DNA of 64,000 bases, from positions 19,474,001 through 19,538,000 of the forward strand of contig NC_083384.1 in assembly GCF_031755915.1 (NCBI RefSeq), read 5' to 3'. Source of the DNA: Ziziphus jujuba. Taxonomy: Eukaryota > Streptophyta > Magnoliopsida > Rosales > Rhamnaceae. The notes under the pieces are model-generated. The model was not told the DNA's origin and ran no database searches. It saw only the letters and a list, made by a program, of their open reading frames with translations. Made by a program: the position numbers and the translations under genes. This document shows positions 1-11,506 of the stretch, piece by piece. Positions within the stretch are counted from its first letter, which is position 1. Every line of letters begins with the position of its first letter.

Positions 1-111
1 TATTAATTTGTAAAAATAAAAGTAAATTAATAATTGTTATATATTATTTGCTGATATTACATTTAGATAGCTAAAAGTAAGAAAAATTAGATAGTCCAGT
101 AAATGATAAAT

Positions 112-130
112 GTATATATATATATATATG
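112..130 (+). promoter_or_regulatory. TATA-box region of the AP2/ERF gene
   Basis: An alternating TA tract lies about 140-160 bases before the preferred start codon at 271 and is the only strong TATA-like element upstream of it. A start site about 30 bases downstream would give a 5' leader of roughly 110-120 bases. The tract is also a simple (TA)n repeat, so the promoter role is inferred from position. Confidence 0.5.
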
Positions 131-270
131 CTTTAGACCCTAATTGCTGAAATATAATCTTTGGTTGTCCGTGTGAAAAATTTATGAGAAGACTTCCTAT
201 TTCCTTTTCCTTTCCGTTGAAGCAGGCCATCTCATCACATTTTCTTCTAAACCAGGATCTCCCCACTACC

Positions 271-1011
271 ATGAAAGACCAATTCAATATAGAATGGGAG
301 GTTCAGAATAGTTCCTCCTCTTCAATTCCGGTTCTTTCAAAAAGTATTTGTACAGAATTCAAGGCCCAAAAGAGCTCCAGAGGAGCTAGTGGAAGTGAAG
401 CAAAGAGAAATGTAAAAAATAATCGGAATAATGATGGAAAGCATCCAACCTATAGAGGAGTAAGAATGCGTCAATGGGGCAAATGGGTATCTGAAATCAG
501 AGAACCGAGAAAGAAGTCAAGGATTTGGTTAGGAACGTTTCCGACAGCCGAAATGGCGGCTCGAGCTCACGACGTAGCTGCTATAACCATTAAAGGTAAC
601 TCAGCTTTTCTTAATTTTCCCGAACTGGCTCGAGAACTACCTCGTCCGGCAACCTCGTCGCGGAAGGACATCCAAGCCGCTGCCGCGAAAGCAGCTGCTT
701 TTGACTACCGTAGAAGCCATGAAACACCGCATGATGATGAAGCCACTGAGCCGAGGCAAGATCACGAAATAATTAATGTGTCTCCCTCTCCAACTGCTAC
801 TGTAGCTTATCCAGAAACTCATGATTCATCTGCGGCGTCTCCATTAACCGATGAGGATGATGCATTTTTCAACCTTCCTGATCTTTTGGAAGATGTTAAT
901 AACCATCAAGTGGATGAGCCTTCTTACTCTTTGCCTTGGCCTCTGGCTGGAGCTGAGCCAGCTGAGACCGGTCTCCGGCTTGAGGAACCTTTCTTATGGG
1001 ACTACTGCTAG
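271..1011 (+). CDS. AP2/ERF transcription factor, DREB subfamily (A-4/TINY-like)
   Basis: Intronless gene for a 246-residue nuclear DNA-binding protein expected to bind DRE/CRT (CCGAC-type) promoter elements. One AP2 domain spans about residues 61-118, starting at [19 protein letters not shown]. The Val and Glu of this segment match the V14 and E19 pattern of DREB rather than ERF-type domains. The stretch after the domain ([15 protein letters not shown], then an Ala-rich run) and the C-terminal PFLWDY end resemble DREB A-4 proteins, where an LWxY tail is common. The acidic C-terminal half ([15 protein letters not shown]) looks like an activation region. A Met at 184 is in frame and would add 29 residues, but 271 has A at -3 and 184 has a weak context, so 271 is preferred. 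No breaks are seen. DREB membership is secure; which A-4 member it is, and any stress role, are inferred. Confidence 0.93.
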   Translation: MKDQFNIEWEVQNSSSSSIPVLSKSICTEFKAQKSSRGASGSEAKRNVKNNRNNDGKHPTYRGVRMRQWGKWVSEIREPRKKSRIWLGTFPTAEMAARAHDVAAITIKGNSAFLNFPELARELPRPATSSRKDIQAAAAKAAAFDYRRSHETPHDDEATEPRQDHEIINVSPSPTATVAYPETHDSSAASPLTDEDDAFFNLPDLLEDVNNHQVDEPSYSLPWPLAGAEPAETGLRLEEPFLWDYC

Positions 1012-1230
1012 TTTATACGCTTGAGGAATCTTTGATTGAAGCTAATAATATATTATGTTTTGCCATTGTTTTAAAGTCCCAAATTTGGACAATGACCAAT
1101 GCAGGAAGCACATCTTTTATTATTATTATTTTTTTTCTTTTTGAATCTTTACAGGTTTGCATTTTTTTTGTTTTTCTTTCTTATTTTTGTATACTGTTTC
1201 AAAAAGATTAGCTTTGGAATTTCAACATAG

Positions 1231-1236
1231 AATAAA
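1231..1236 (+). terminator. Poly(A) signal AATAAA of the AP2/ERF gene
   Basis: Canonical AATAAA 220 bases after the stop codon in a T-rich 3' region. The distance suits a plant 3' UTR. It is the first exact match after the stop. Confidence 0.5.
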
Positions 1237-2390
1237 GTAGGGATGTTTGTCCATATATGCCTGCTTTGTCAGCTAAATAATTGGAATGCACTATATTGTG
1301 CACACTGAACCACTGTAATATGAAGTATAATAATTGAATAACAAAGTCACAAATTTTAAGAGATAATGGGTTAAAATACTAATTTTTTAGGTTCTCTGTT
1401 ATTTTTTGATTTCATATTGGAGAATTTGCCATTCATTACAAATCATAAATTGTATTTTAACATTTCAGGATATTATGATTGGCTCTTTTAAATTTATTTA
1501 TTTTTTGTCTTGTAGTACAACGAATGTCAATTGAGTTTAAGGAATCGTTCCCCAACGGACAGTTCTAGTATATTTACGCAATTTAGAAATTCAATATGTC
1601 TCACAGCCTCTTCAGTCTTATACATATCATTCTTCTATTCGGTTGTCTTAATAATTCAGCCATCTAGTTTTTAATTATATATTGAATTGCGTCATGACCT
1701 AATATTTAGAAATGCACTAGTGTAAAGGAGTCAAAATGAAATATGTACTAAGAATCTAGGGGAAAAAATAATAGTTTATAAATTTAAAAAATGCCATAAT
1801 ACATCTTTAAATTTCATTTAATTAAGTTTCTAATATAAAATTATAATTACGAATGGTTCTGATCTGAAAATTTTTATATAATATATATGTATGTATGTAT
1901 GCTACGAAGCATCTCAAAAGAATATTTTTTATTTTTTATTTTTTTCATCTTTTTGGTTGTGATGGAATATCTTTACCTTCTCCAGTTGATTAAGTAAAGA
2001 CATGAACCAAGATGAGAGACATCTTTTCTTTATTCACTTACAAAAGTATGCATCTTTTGTGGTCACTCAAATCCAGACAGACGGCATACGTAGGGAAAAA
2101 CCGACTTGGTAATTAATTAATTGAATAACCTACTAATCAAGTATTAGAATTTTTTCTCAATTTCCTTCAAAATTTGCCCAAGGGGTTTTCTGATCAACTT
2201 CGTCAAAGCCCTTTGGCTTTTCCACAAACGTATAAAAATAAGTAACAGCTGGTGTTTGTTAGTGTTGAATAAAAATAATATATCCTTTCCATTATTTTGA
2301 AGTAGTCCATTTAATTTGATTTAGACCCGTTCACTACTTCTCACATATGGGTTTCCACCCGAGGCCAACAAAAATGAACACTGCTCACAA
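1237..2390. other. AT-rich intergenic spacer
   Basis: No reading frame with recognisable protein similarity and no RNA gene seen. It contains short TATG/TA repeats near 1,880-1,900 and otherwise ordinary AT-rich sequence. Confidence 0.6.
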
Positions 2391-3010
2391 GGGCGGAGCC
2401 AGAAAACAATCTTTGGTGGCCGCATTTTTTTTTTTTTTTTCATTTTTTAGTTAACAAATATAAATTTACTTACTAAAATTATAAAAATTTATAAACACAA
2501 GTTCAATATAAAATATTTATTAAGTATTATATGTTATATATCACCTAATTTCAATATTATATAGAGGCCATACAAAAATATAGGTCTCTAACTTAGTTAT
2601 TTTGTTTGATCCTCTAAAATTGGTTATTTTGTTTTATTTTTTAGGTCAAATGGTCTTTAAGCTAATTGACAGGTTAATAACACAGACAAATTGTTAATAT
2701 TTAATTTTTTAAAATAAAATTACATTGTCTGTCTAGAAAAAAATTATATTTAGATAAGTTTTGCTTTTAAATATTTATTTTAATCATAAAATACTATTTC
2801 CTAATTGAACACAATATCAAGAAAGTCTGAAAATTATATACTGAAAATCAAAAAGCATAAAATGAAAACAAATATTAGCACTTCAATTTAATAACTAATT
2901 ATATTATAAATGTTGATTACTAATTTCCTATTAAAATTTTCATCAAAAAATAAATTATCAAAAAAAAAAAAATTAAAAAACCTTAGGGGTCCGTGGCCAC
3001 CCCGCCCTAA
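2390..3010. repeat. MITE-like repeat with imperfect terminal inverted ends
   Basis: The left end (AGGGCGGAGCCAG) and the inverted right end (AGGGCGGGGTGGCC) share an AGGGCGG terminus and GC-rich subterminal sequence. Each is followed inward by a poly(T)/poly(A) run, and the ~590-base interior is AT-rich and non-coding. The GC-rich ends stand out from the surrounding sequence. No clear target-site duplication was found, so class and exact ends are uncertain. Confidence 0.35.
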
Positions 3011-4684
3011 CATAGCTTAACCTGTGGCTGCTCAAAACAGAAATTAGTTTTTTTTTTTCATCACAAAATAATTTTTTCATTATGATATTTCAAACTTATA
3101 ATTTTTTGAAACATAAATATGAATGTTTTGCGAACTAAACCAATTTCATTTGACATTTTATAAATTAGTTTGGCACCCTAATATTTAGAATGAAGATTTT
3201 AAAACATCCAAAACCACTTCTTGAAAAACCTAAAACACTTTTATGGTACTTGATTAAAAATGCTGAAACAATTTTAGCTTATACTATTTCAATAAAATTA
3301 ACGATTTGGTTATTATGAAAAAAGAACTATCAATGGTTGCTTTCTATTAAATTAATAGTTCTCAGACGCGCCAGTTTATTTCCAACAAATTAAAACCTGC
3401 AGATTATATATGAAATGTGAACGAAAATTGATTGATTACCAAACATTTCGTAGCAGCCAAATCAATTGTTTTCACATTAACGTCAGGAGTTTAATTTATA
3501 TACAGAGACCTACTAGCTAATTACTTTACATTTTAATGATAATTAATTAAAGTGTATGGATATGAAATATTCATGGACCACATGCCGTTGATATAGACCA
3601 TTAAATTTGATATGTTGTTTTCAAATTGGACCGGAACCAATTTATGAACTTGTATAGAGTACAAAGAAACATAAACACATTACATTTAATAGAGTACGTA
3701 AGAAGAACACATTAACCTTTTTCCTGGTTTGCTTGAATACAAATCATTTGATGACAAAAAAAGCTACTCTTATTTTTGCTGAAAAGAAAAAAAAAAAGAA
3801 AAAAGAAAAAAGTACTCCATGGAGTATTTATCTCTTTAATGTGTGTGTATATATACATATATATATATATATATGTATATATGAAAGTTTGAAATTATTT
3901 GTTTGGCATAAATTTTGTATTATGTTACTCTATGAGGCAAATCGATGTCTCATTTATTGGGAAATTTACAAAAACTAAGGGACTCTAACACACAGGAGTG
4001 GTCCACATAAATTCAAATTAAAACAAAGACGACAATTAAAATATTATGTATGACTGCTATGTATAAATCAAAACATGTATGTGCAATAGAAATAACTGGT
4101 CTGATTGTGATGGGAGCATCCTTTGCTGCAAAAAGGGGTAATAAATTATAAGGGGTTTTTTTAAAAAGTTATAAATAAACAAATAAAAAAGTGGCAATGC
4201 TTTGATTGCGAGGAAAAAATAAAAAAATACAAATAAAAATAATAAAAAAAAGACGAAAAGAAACTAGCTTTTTTCAATTGAGCAAAAAGCCGAACAGATA
4301 ATTAAGAACTACCTGTGACAAGGCTGGGTAGACAATTTAGAGTTTTAAAAGGCAAAAGCGCAAAATGGGGCATTTTGACTGTACGCAGGCAAAGTATAAG
4401 CCTTAAAATATTGAGGCCTATGCTTTTGATGAATCAAAGTATAATATTAAATAAATTTAACATATAAAAAATTAATAAAAATTAGATAATTTTTAGATTG
4501 CAAAATAACTTAATTAAAGTGTACATAAGTATAAAGTTTAATAACATATATATAATTAAATATACAATACCATATAAATTTATATATGTATAAATAATAA
4601 TCTATAAATATGAATGAGGACAAGATAAGTTTTTTTATAAAATAAAAAAAAAAAAAAGAATTTAACTATATGCCTAATTGACCA
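3011..4684. other. AT-rich spacer
   Basis: No gene seen. It holds poly(A) tracts near 3,790-3,815 and 4,640-4,655 and a (TA)n tract near 3,850-3,875. Confidence 0.6.
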
Positions 4685-4860
4685 GGAAGTTAACTCTAAT
4701 GATTGAGCACTTCTAGTTATCCCATGAGTGTATGATTCGAGTGCCTAATTCGACGCATGAAAAGTTCAGTATAGTGCAGTGTATATGTCCCATCTCCTAA
4801 AAAACGCACCTCTTTTTTGAGGTATTTTTTACGTGCCTCATCTCTCGACGAACCCAAAAT
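4685..4860 (+). mobile_element. SINE-like tRNA-derived repeat
   Basis: A box A-like segment (CTAATGATTGAGCAC, about 4,695-4,710) is followed about 35 bases later by a box B-like segment (GATTCGAGTGCC, 4,733-4,744), the spacing of an RNA polymerase III internal promoter. Moderately GC-rich sequence and T-runs follow. The body is too diverged for a functional tRNA. No target duplication was identified and the 3' end is a guess. Confidence 0.45.
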
Positions 4861-5149
4861 GTGCCGGTCTAATTACACTACAAATTTTGTCACCTAATGT
4901 CATCTTCTTTTCCAAAATTTCCTAAAAGAAACCTTGACTTTCAAAATAAGAAAAAAAAAAAAAAAATCAATCAGCATATTTATTTAAAGTTTACCGTAGT
5001 TAAAAAAAATTCTTAACTACTAAATTGACTTTTTCTTTTTCTTTCTTTTCTTTAGACTATTTCTATTTTGAAATAAAATATTTTTATTTAAAGTGAAGCA
5101 GAGATACAAATATGATCCCGAAAAACATCAAAAGCCAATTAGGACATTT

Positions 5150-5600
5150 CTCCGTTCAAGATTAAAATGACCCTATAGATAATGCATGATGACTAACTTA
5201 TAAGCTACTCGGTTAGCACTCCTACGACAATGAAAACAATGAAAATTTCCATGAATAGAATGTAAAGACTAAATCTCCCCTACAATAAAAATAATTCGCA
5301 TAAACTCCCAAGAACCCCTAGTCTAAGCTAAATAAAATAGCATCCTTGATTGCCACAAGCTCAACAATCAGCGGGTTCCAATGAATGTAACAAGGCTGAG
5401 AAAAAGCAGTCATTAAAGCAGCATTGGAATTTCATCTTACTCCGCCCACAACCACCAATACCAGAAGATTTTCTAATTGCAGCATCAACATTTACTTTTA
5501 AATCATCCGCAACAAGAGGTTATTTTATTCTTCCTTTTCGTAAGCCTTGACAAATTCCATATTCAAACTCATTTTGGGTTCTCTCCAAACATCGAAAGTG
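5150..5600 (-). pseudogene. LINE RNase H-like domain remnant (RVT_3 type)
   Basis: On the minus strand this reads, with frameshifts, as the RNase H-like domain found at the C-terminus of plant LINE-encoded or LINE-derived proteins. Recognisable pieces are LKVNVDAAIRKSSGIGG, a segment equivalent to VELVAIKDAI, and near the lower end a segment like SRSANRVAYKL. Stops and shifts break the frame. It abuts the LTR block that begins at about 5.68-5.8 kb, which may have truncated it. Confidence 0.6.
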
Positions 5601-5679
5601 GTCATGTCCAATGACGTGCTACCAAATTCTCTATGAAGATCTAGTAAAACTTCCTTGGAAATTGGATGTAGTCCAACAA

Positions 5680-5805
5680 TAAAAATAATATATCAGTAAT
5701 GCTTCTGATAGAATTCCCATAAAATCATCAATATAAACATCAAGGCTGGAAACTCAAGACCCGAAAGAAGGAATGATAAAATAGAGTTATACATATTAGG
5801 TTAAT
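5680..5805 (-). repeat. Fragment of the ~2.5-kb Gypsy LTR family
   Basis: This stretch resembles about 17,760-17,880 within the right LTR of the chromodomain Gypsy element (shared words such as CATAAAATCATCAA and AGAAGGAA..GATAAAAT). It lies outside the proposed end of the adjacent LTR, so it is read as a separate fragment or a rearranged LTR end. Confidence 0.4.
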
Positions 5806-8385
5806 TGACAGGATCTGCCCTGTGATCCCTCCTAGAATGTCTTGGATGGTCTCACCTAGTAAAGTCCTATTGGACAATCCTTAAAGGATATCCAATAGAA
5901 CCTTACTTAAAATGTAGACAAAAGAACATAAGCATTAAAATATAAAGCCATAACAGTATAAAAGTCCCAAACTATGGTCCACAACCAGTCTATTGTATTA
6001 CAGGCTATAACTATATACATATAAATAATATGGATTCTACTGTGTCCAATATTTAGATCAGAGCATTCTAATAGTATTTGTAAAGTTTGGAAGAACAAAT
6101 AAATAATAAATAAGTCCAGAAAGATAAGGATAAATAAAGAAAGATAGATACTGTTGCTGCTGTGGAAAGAACGAAGTGACAAACAGTGTGCGAAGTAGAT
6201 GGCCACTGATTGCTTGGACCTAGGGGAACGAATTTAAAACAAATAAAACGTAAGATAAAGAAATTTTAGTGAGTGACATCGTATAAATAGGAAAGTAAAA
6301 ATTTATTTTCGTAAAATTTTCTCTCAAGACCTTTCGTTCCACTATTTTGAAATGTTCTTCTTTTTAAATTCATTTCACAAAATCCAAACTTATGCCCCAA
6401 TTCAATATCATAAAACTGATGCTCAAAAAGTTATAAAGTGAACGATCATTATAATATTGTAAAATGTCTTAATCAAGATATAAATAAATATTGAGCATAA
6501 AGTATTATAAACACAATTTCATAAAATAATTATGAAAATGCAGTAATAACCACAATATTGAAAAACCAACAATATACTCTGAACCTATACAATGTACCAT
6601 ATGATATAGCAAATCATAAATCGTGGGATACACCCACCTCACAACCCTTAATGTACAAAAGGTATCATGGAAATAATAAACCGTTGGGATACACCCAACC
6701 TCATAGCCCGTGGCAATAATAACCTATGGGATGAACCCTACCTTACGGTACCGTGTCAATAATAAACCTGTGGGATGAACCCAACCTCACGGCACCGTGG
6801 TAAACCCACGCACTATAATATAATACTGATCCGAAAGACTGGTAATATATGGTATATCAATTAAAAATAAACAATACAGTATCCGTCAAAATAATCTTAT
6901 GAAATCATACTTTTCCAAACGATATTGTATTATAAATCATAATTTAATATTCAAACACAATCGCTTGTTTAAATATTTCAAAATTTTCAAATCAACATTT
7001 CATGCTTAAAACTAGAAATACCACATTGAAATATATATTACTACAAATCAATTTTAAGCACATAAAATTCTAAAATACTTAAACATGCTTAAAATCATAT
7101 AATTTTCAATATGCTTTCTCAAATCAATTAATTTACAAAATGATTTAAAACCTCAATTCAAATACCAAGATATTTAAATAACATGATCCAAAAGTTCACT
7201 ATGAACTCATCAGAGTTAGAAACCATTTAAAGTCTTATCAAAATCTACAAAAAATAATAACACGTATATATAAATGCTGATATTCGTATAAGCATAAAGT
7301 AATCATTTAAATAAAATGATATACATGGAATATAGCCAAACCATATGTATTATACTGCATGCCCTAAACATTTTAAAAAATATAACTACTCACTGTATTG
7401 TAGATGCTTACTCCTTCTAATGGGTCCTAATAATATCTAATTTCACTAATCCAACTTCAATTTTGTCCAATTTGATTAAATTTTGTCCAAATACAGTCCA
7501 AATTTATCTGGTATTTAACTAATTGACCCAAAAATAGAAAAATTATCAAACGACCTCCAAAATTCACAAATTTTATATCAATCAAAAGCCCAAGAGATAA
7601 GGAATGCAATGGCGTACTCACCTCGGTCCAAAAGTGTCGCCACTGGTCGGAAAACTTGTTGCAATACTCGGCCAAATTCCACATTGATGTATCTCTTAAA
7701 CGGTGAGGAATCTTGGAAAACGGATGATGGAAATGAGTTCAGAGGATCCAAAAATAGGGGGAAGGGTGTATAGGTCAGCCTGGAGCGGCCGAAAAATGGC
7801 CAAACGGTAAAAAAGTCCAAACTATCACCAATAGCTTCAAATGACCGATCCCGATGCATCGATTTGCACTTTGGCCTGAATTTTGGCCGGCATGGTCATC
7901 TTGAGGTGGGTAACAAGGGTGGCTAGCTCATGTATCAAGATGGTGGCTGGATTTGAGCAAAATGGTGATGACTCAGTTGGGTGTATAATGGGTTTGAAAC
8001 AACCTTATTCGGATCAGTGGTTCTGGAGAGAAATTTCTCAGGTTTAGGGGACAAAATGGATATTTTAGGGCTTATTTCCTATTGGGCATGCTTCCAACAT
8101 TTATATAGAGCCTTTGGTCACTAACAGACAAAAACTTGGACTGGTTTGGATACGGATATAAAACTGATATTTGAAACTTTACATAACCATAACTTTTTAT
8201 CCGTAACTCAGAATTTGGCATGCCACAAGTCTATAAACTCGTATCGACGAGCTTTACACAAGGATACATCAGTCAAACCAAAAATCTTAATGATAAAAAA
8301 AATGAACATTAGACTCACATATTGTCCTTTTGGTCAAACCTGGTCAAAGTTATACAACATGGATAGTTTGGTACAGGTCGTTACA
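5806..8385 (-). mobile_element. LTR of chromodomain Ty3/Gypsy family (LTR-A, copy 1)
   Basis: A 2,580-base LTR in minus orientation with TGACAGG...GTTACA ends in plus-strand view. Immediately right of 8,385 come the complement of a polypurine tract (ACCTACCCCCTTTA) and about 50 bases homologous to the pol end of the element at 11,507-11,556, so this was the 3' LTR of an element whose interior is almost wholly lost. The sequence shares the family's 5' region (AACCATAACTTT, GGCATGCCAC) with the copies ending at 11.5, 21.3 and 27.1 kb. Flanking bases (TTAAT and ACCTA) do not match, arguing against a simple solo LTR. Confidence 0.7.
6622..6808. repeat. Short tandem array inside LTR-A copy 1
   Basis: Four units each contain GGGAT followed by A/GACCC and CCTCA or CCTTA, starting near 6,625, 6,686, 6,728 and 6,772 (spacing 61, 42, 44). 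The later units share AATAA..CC..TGGGATGAACC. I did not find this array in the other LTR-A copies. Confidence 0.6.
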
Positions 8386-8436
8386 ACCTACCCCCTTTAA
8401 AGAAATTTTGTTCATGAAATTCATACCTTAGTTTAC

Positions 8437-11400
8437 CCAATTTTGGAAAATAAATTTTACCAATACTTATGAATTTTTCTAAAACATAAACTTCTCATAT
8501 CTCATGTGAAAACATAAAAGAACAAAAGAAATACCATAATTCATATAATAAAAATAAAAAAATTTACTTTCTAGACAATTGACTTATGAGCAAAAATACA
8601 AAATCCAATAACCTTAAGCCAAATAATCATCAACCACCCGTGCACCATATTAATTACCAAATCCTGTCATACAACCACATCAAGCGTTCTAGTGTGTCGT
8701 AGAGCCACAGAGAGTGGGAAACCGTCTCATAGTCCTTAGCATCCAAAGGCACCATAGAGCTAGGACCACACATCCAATCTCAGTGAAACACGTGATCAAT
8801 GAAGGATGTTAATTTAGTATTCATATCAATATCCATCAAATCCAATAGTCATGGTAAAGTGATTGTACACATAAAATCCATAAATCCATTATACCAAAAC
8901 CATATTTGTCATATAAAAGTATGATTTTCTTTAAATTCCATTATATTAATAAATCCATAAATACCAACATAATTATATACCAACATATTTATAATCAAAT
9001 ATTGAAAACAAACGTCTGCCAAAGCATTTCCACATTTGTTTTAAAAAATAATAAATCATATAATGTTTTCATCACATAATATAAAATCTTGCGATTTCAT
9101 ACTTCTAATTATGCAATTAATAATATAAATCAAAATCACAACCTCAAAATATTTTCAAAAATAAATTTCATCACAGTTAGTAGCTTAAGCTCGATTTGCC
9201 AATGGATCTAGTGCCTCAAATAATATTAAAATATTTTTCAGGATCCAAAAATTAAACGAAAGATATTGTACATATTAATATTCCAAAATAACTTTACAAA
9301 TCTAAAATTACTAAATTGGATATCGAAGGGTTCAATTATATTACGAGCCCTTCATACTTGGTACTTAAAATTGAGGTTTTTAACTTGAAAGCCAATTTTA
9401 TGAAATTTAACCTTCTAATGGATTCTAATAACTTAAAGAAACACAAATCCAACTTTAATTTAATTATGGTTTGTACAAACATAGTCTAATGTTAACAATT
9501 ATTAAACTAATTGATCAATAAATGGAAAATTATTCAACAATGCCGAAAATTCATAAATTTTATTTCAATGGTAAGCTCATGAGGTGCGGATCATATTGGT
9601 ATACTCAGTTTGGTCTAAAAGTGTTACTAGTGAGTGAAAAATCACCTTAAAATTTCAACCAAATTGATGTTGATGGATCTCTCAAGTAAAGGCTAATCTT
9701 GACAAATAAAGGTTGAAAATGATTCAGCAACTCCATAATAGAGGTGGTAAGGGTTATAGGTGATACGAACCTAGGACGACCTGCTCCTAAACCCGTATTA
9801 TATTAGCCCGGATCTTAATTAAGTTCAAGTTCTAATGGAATGGACCTCAACCCTTAACCAACCTATGGTTAGAAACCTTGGTATAATGTAGACGCCACAA
9901 TAGGGGATGGAAAACCTATTGATAAGTCAAGCTAAAACAACCAATTCTCATATGGTGTTTTAGGTGTTCTCAAAGAACAAAGAGATAATTAATCTCACAA
10001 GTATTTTCTTAATCAAATCAAAGTTAATTCTTATTGATAACTAAGCCATTAAATAGGCTTTGAAAAGACAACTTAAAAACCCTAGAACATAAAGAAAACC
10101 GGCCACCACACATAAAGAAACCTAGTTGGCCGAAACTATATTTCCTTTCCTAATCTAAGTTTGATTAATTAATTCCTTTATATTAAATTAGGAATTAATT
10201 AATTTACAATGGAAAGAATAAAATAAAAACCTTCCTAAATTTATTTGTCCAGAAAATAAATAAATAAAAGCCAAAAAGTAATGGTAGTTTCCTAAAACAA
10301 AAAGTAAAAACAAATTAGGAAACTAAAAATGCTAGCCTTTTTTATCAAGTTGACTTTGATCAATCTTTGACCTCTTTGAGCCCCAAATCAGCTTCTAGAT
10401 GCTTTTTAGGATGCCAAATAAGCTGAATATGAAGTCCCACATGTTGCCCATGCTTGGAAAAATAAGAAAAGGCTAATACAGTAAAGCCAGCAAGCAATAC
10501 AGTAAATTCGGCCAAATTGTTGATGCTGTCCGCACAAGCCCTTTTTGATTGCATTTGAGGCTGTTTTAACTTGATTCCATGACCTATTAGGCATATTTAT
10601 TGAACCCATAAAGCATTGGAACCATTTCATGCTTCCCGGACTCCAAAAATGTACCAAAACCGTCACCCGGGTCCGTATCGGCTTCCACCACTTAGATGCT
10701 TAGAATAGGCTTTGTATCTTCAAGTATGGACAAGCTCTATTGAGATTGATTACCCTCTGTATAAATACTCCCAGGTTGCCCTTAAATCTCTTAATTTGAG
10801 CTCTTGTAATTGGCCTAATCTTCATCCCTGTCGAGTCAGCACCCCAGCAGGTTATCAGTGGAGCAGGCTTGGGCAGAATCACATCAATGGGTCAACCTGA
10901 AATGGATGGAAAATGGTTGAAATTCTGGTGAATTGATCAAATGCTGACTTTGTCATGTGACCAGCCGATTGGCCTTCAAAATTTAAGGGTAAGCCTAAAA
11001 GTGATTGAGTAATTGAAGGGTTGAGTGCTTGTAGCTTTGTTCTGCAAAAAAATCAATGAAATTGATGAAACTAAGTTTGCTGTCAAAGTGAATCATGGAT
11101 CAACCCTGATATCTCATGAATCTGGTTGGGTTTCATAGGAAGAGGGCTTTTCACTACAATTTGATAATATTTTGAAATATTTAAGGTAAGGCAGAATTCC
11201 CTATGCATATATAGGCCTTTAGATGCACTACATGATAAAAACTTGTACTAGGTTGGATATACAAATAAAAATACTAATGCTTAAACCTTCTTAGGACCAT
11301 CATTTTTTTAACCATAACTCAAAATTAGTGGTGCCCCCAGTTTACGAACTTGTATCAACAAGCCCATATCGATTAGCTCTATAAAATGCTGCTAGAGTTA

Positions 11401-11506
11401 AAAATAAAAACTTGACATAGAAAGGTTATAGGACTCACATGCTGTCCAACTGGTTGAACCCGATCAAACCACTTAAAAATCTAAATTCTAATTACTTCTG
11501 AAGTAG
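8437..11506 (-). repeat. 3' LTR of the chromodomain Gypsy element (LTR-A copy 2, truncated)
   Basis: Begins at sequence matching 18,223 onward in the right LTR (TTTTGGAAAAT..ATTTTACC), so about 560 bases of its U5 end are missing. It ends at about 11,506, just before a polypurine-tract complement (ACCCCTCTTAG) and pol sequence. It is interrupted by the solo LTR at 9,761-10,886. Shared blocks with the right LTR include the ACAAAATCCAATAA..AACCACCC region and the AAATTTAACACTAG-like region. Confidence 0.7.
9761..10886 (-). mobile_element. Solo LTR of second Gypsy family (LTR-B)
   Basis: 1,126-base LTR in minus orientation with TGATACG...CACATCA termini in plus view, flanked by ATAGG (9,756-9,760) and ATGGG (10,887-10,891), a 4/5 target duplication. 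The uninterrupted target in the sister LTR near 20.68 kb reads GGTTATGGGTCC, which fits ATGGG as the original. No internal element sequence adjoins it. It contains the conserved RPITRAQIKRFK-like coding segment seen in all LTR-B copies. Confidence 0.88.

Noticed and set aside
1..1011. Long start at 184 for the AP2/ERF protein
   Set aside because: Possible but disfavoured: weak start context, and the added 29 residues have no DREB-like features.
5350..5550. 66-codon plus-strand reading
   Set aside because: Antisense shadow of the LINE RNase H-like remnant.
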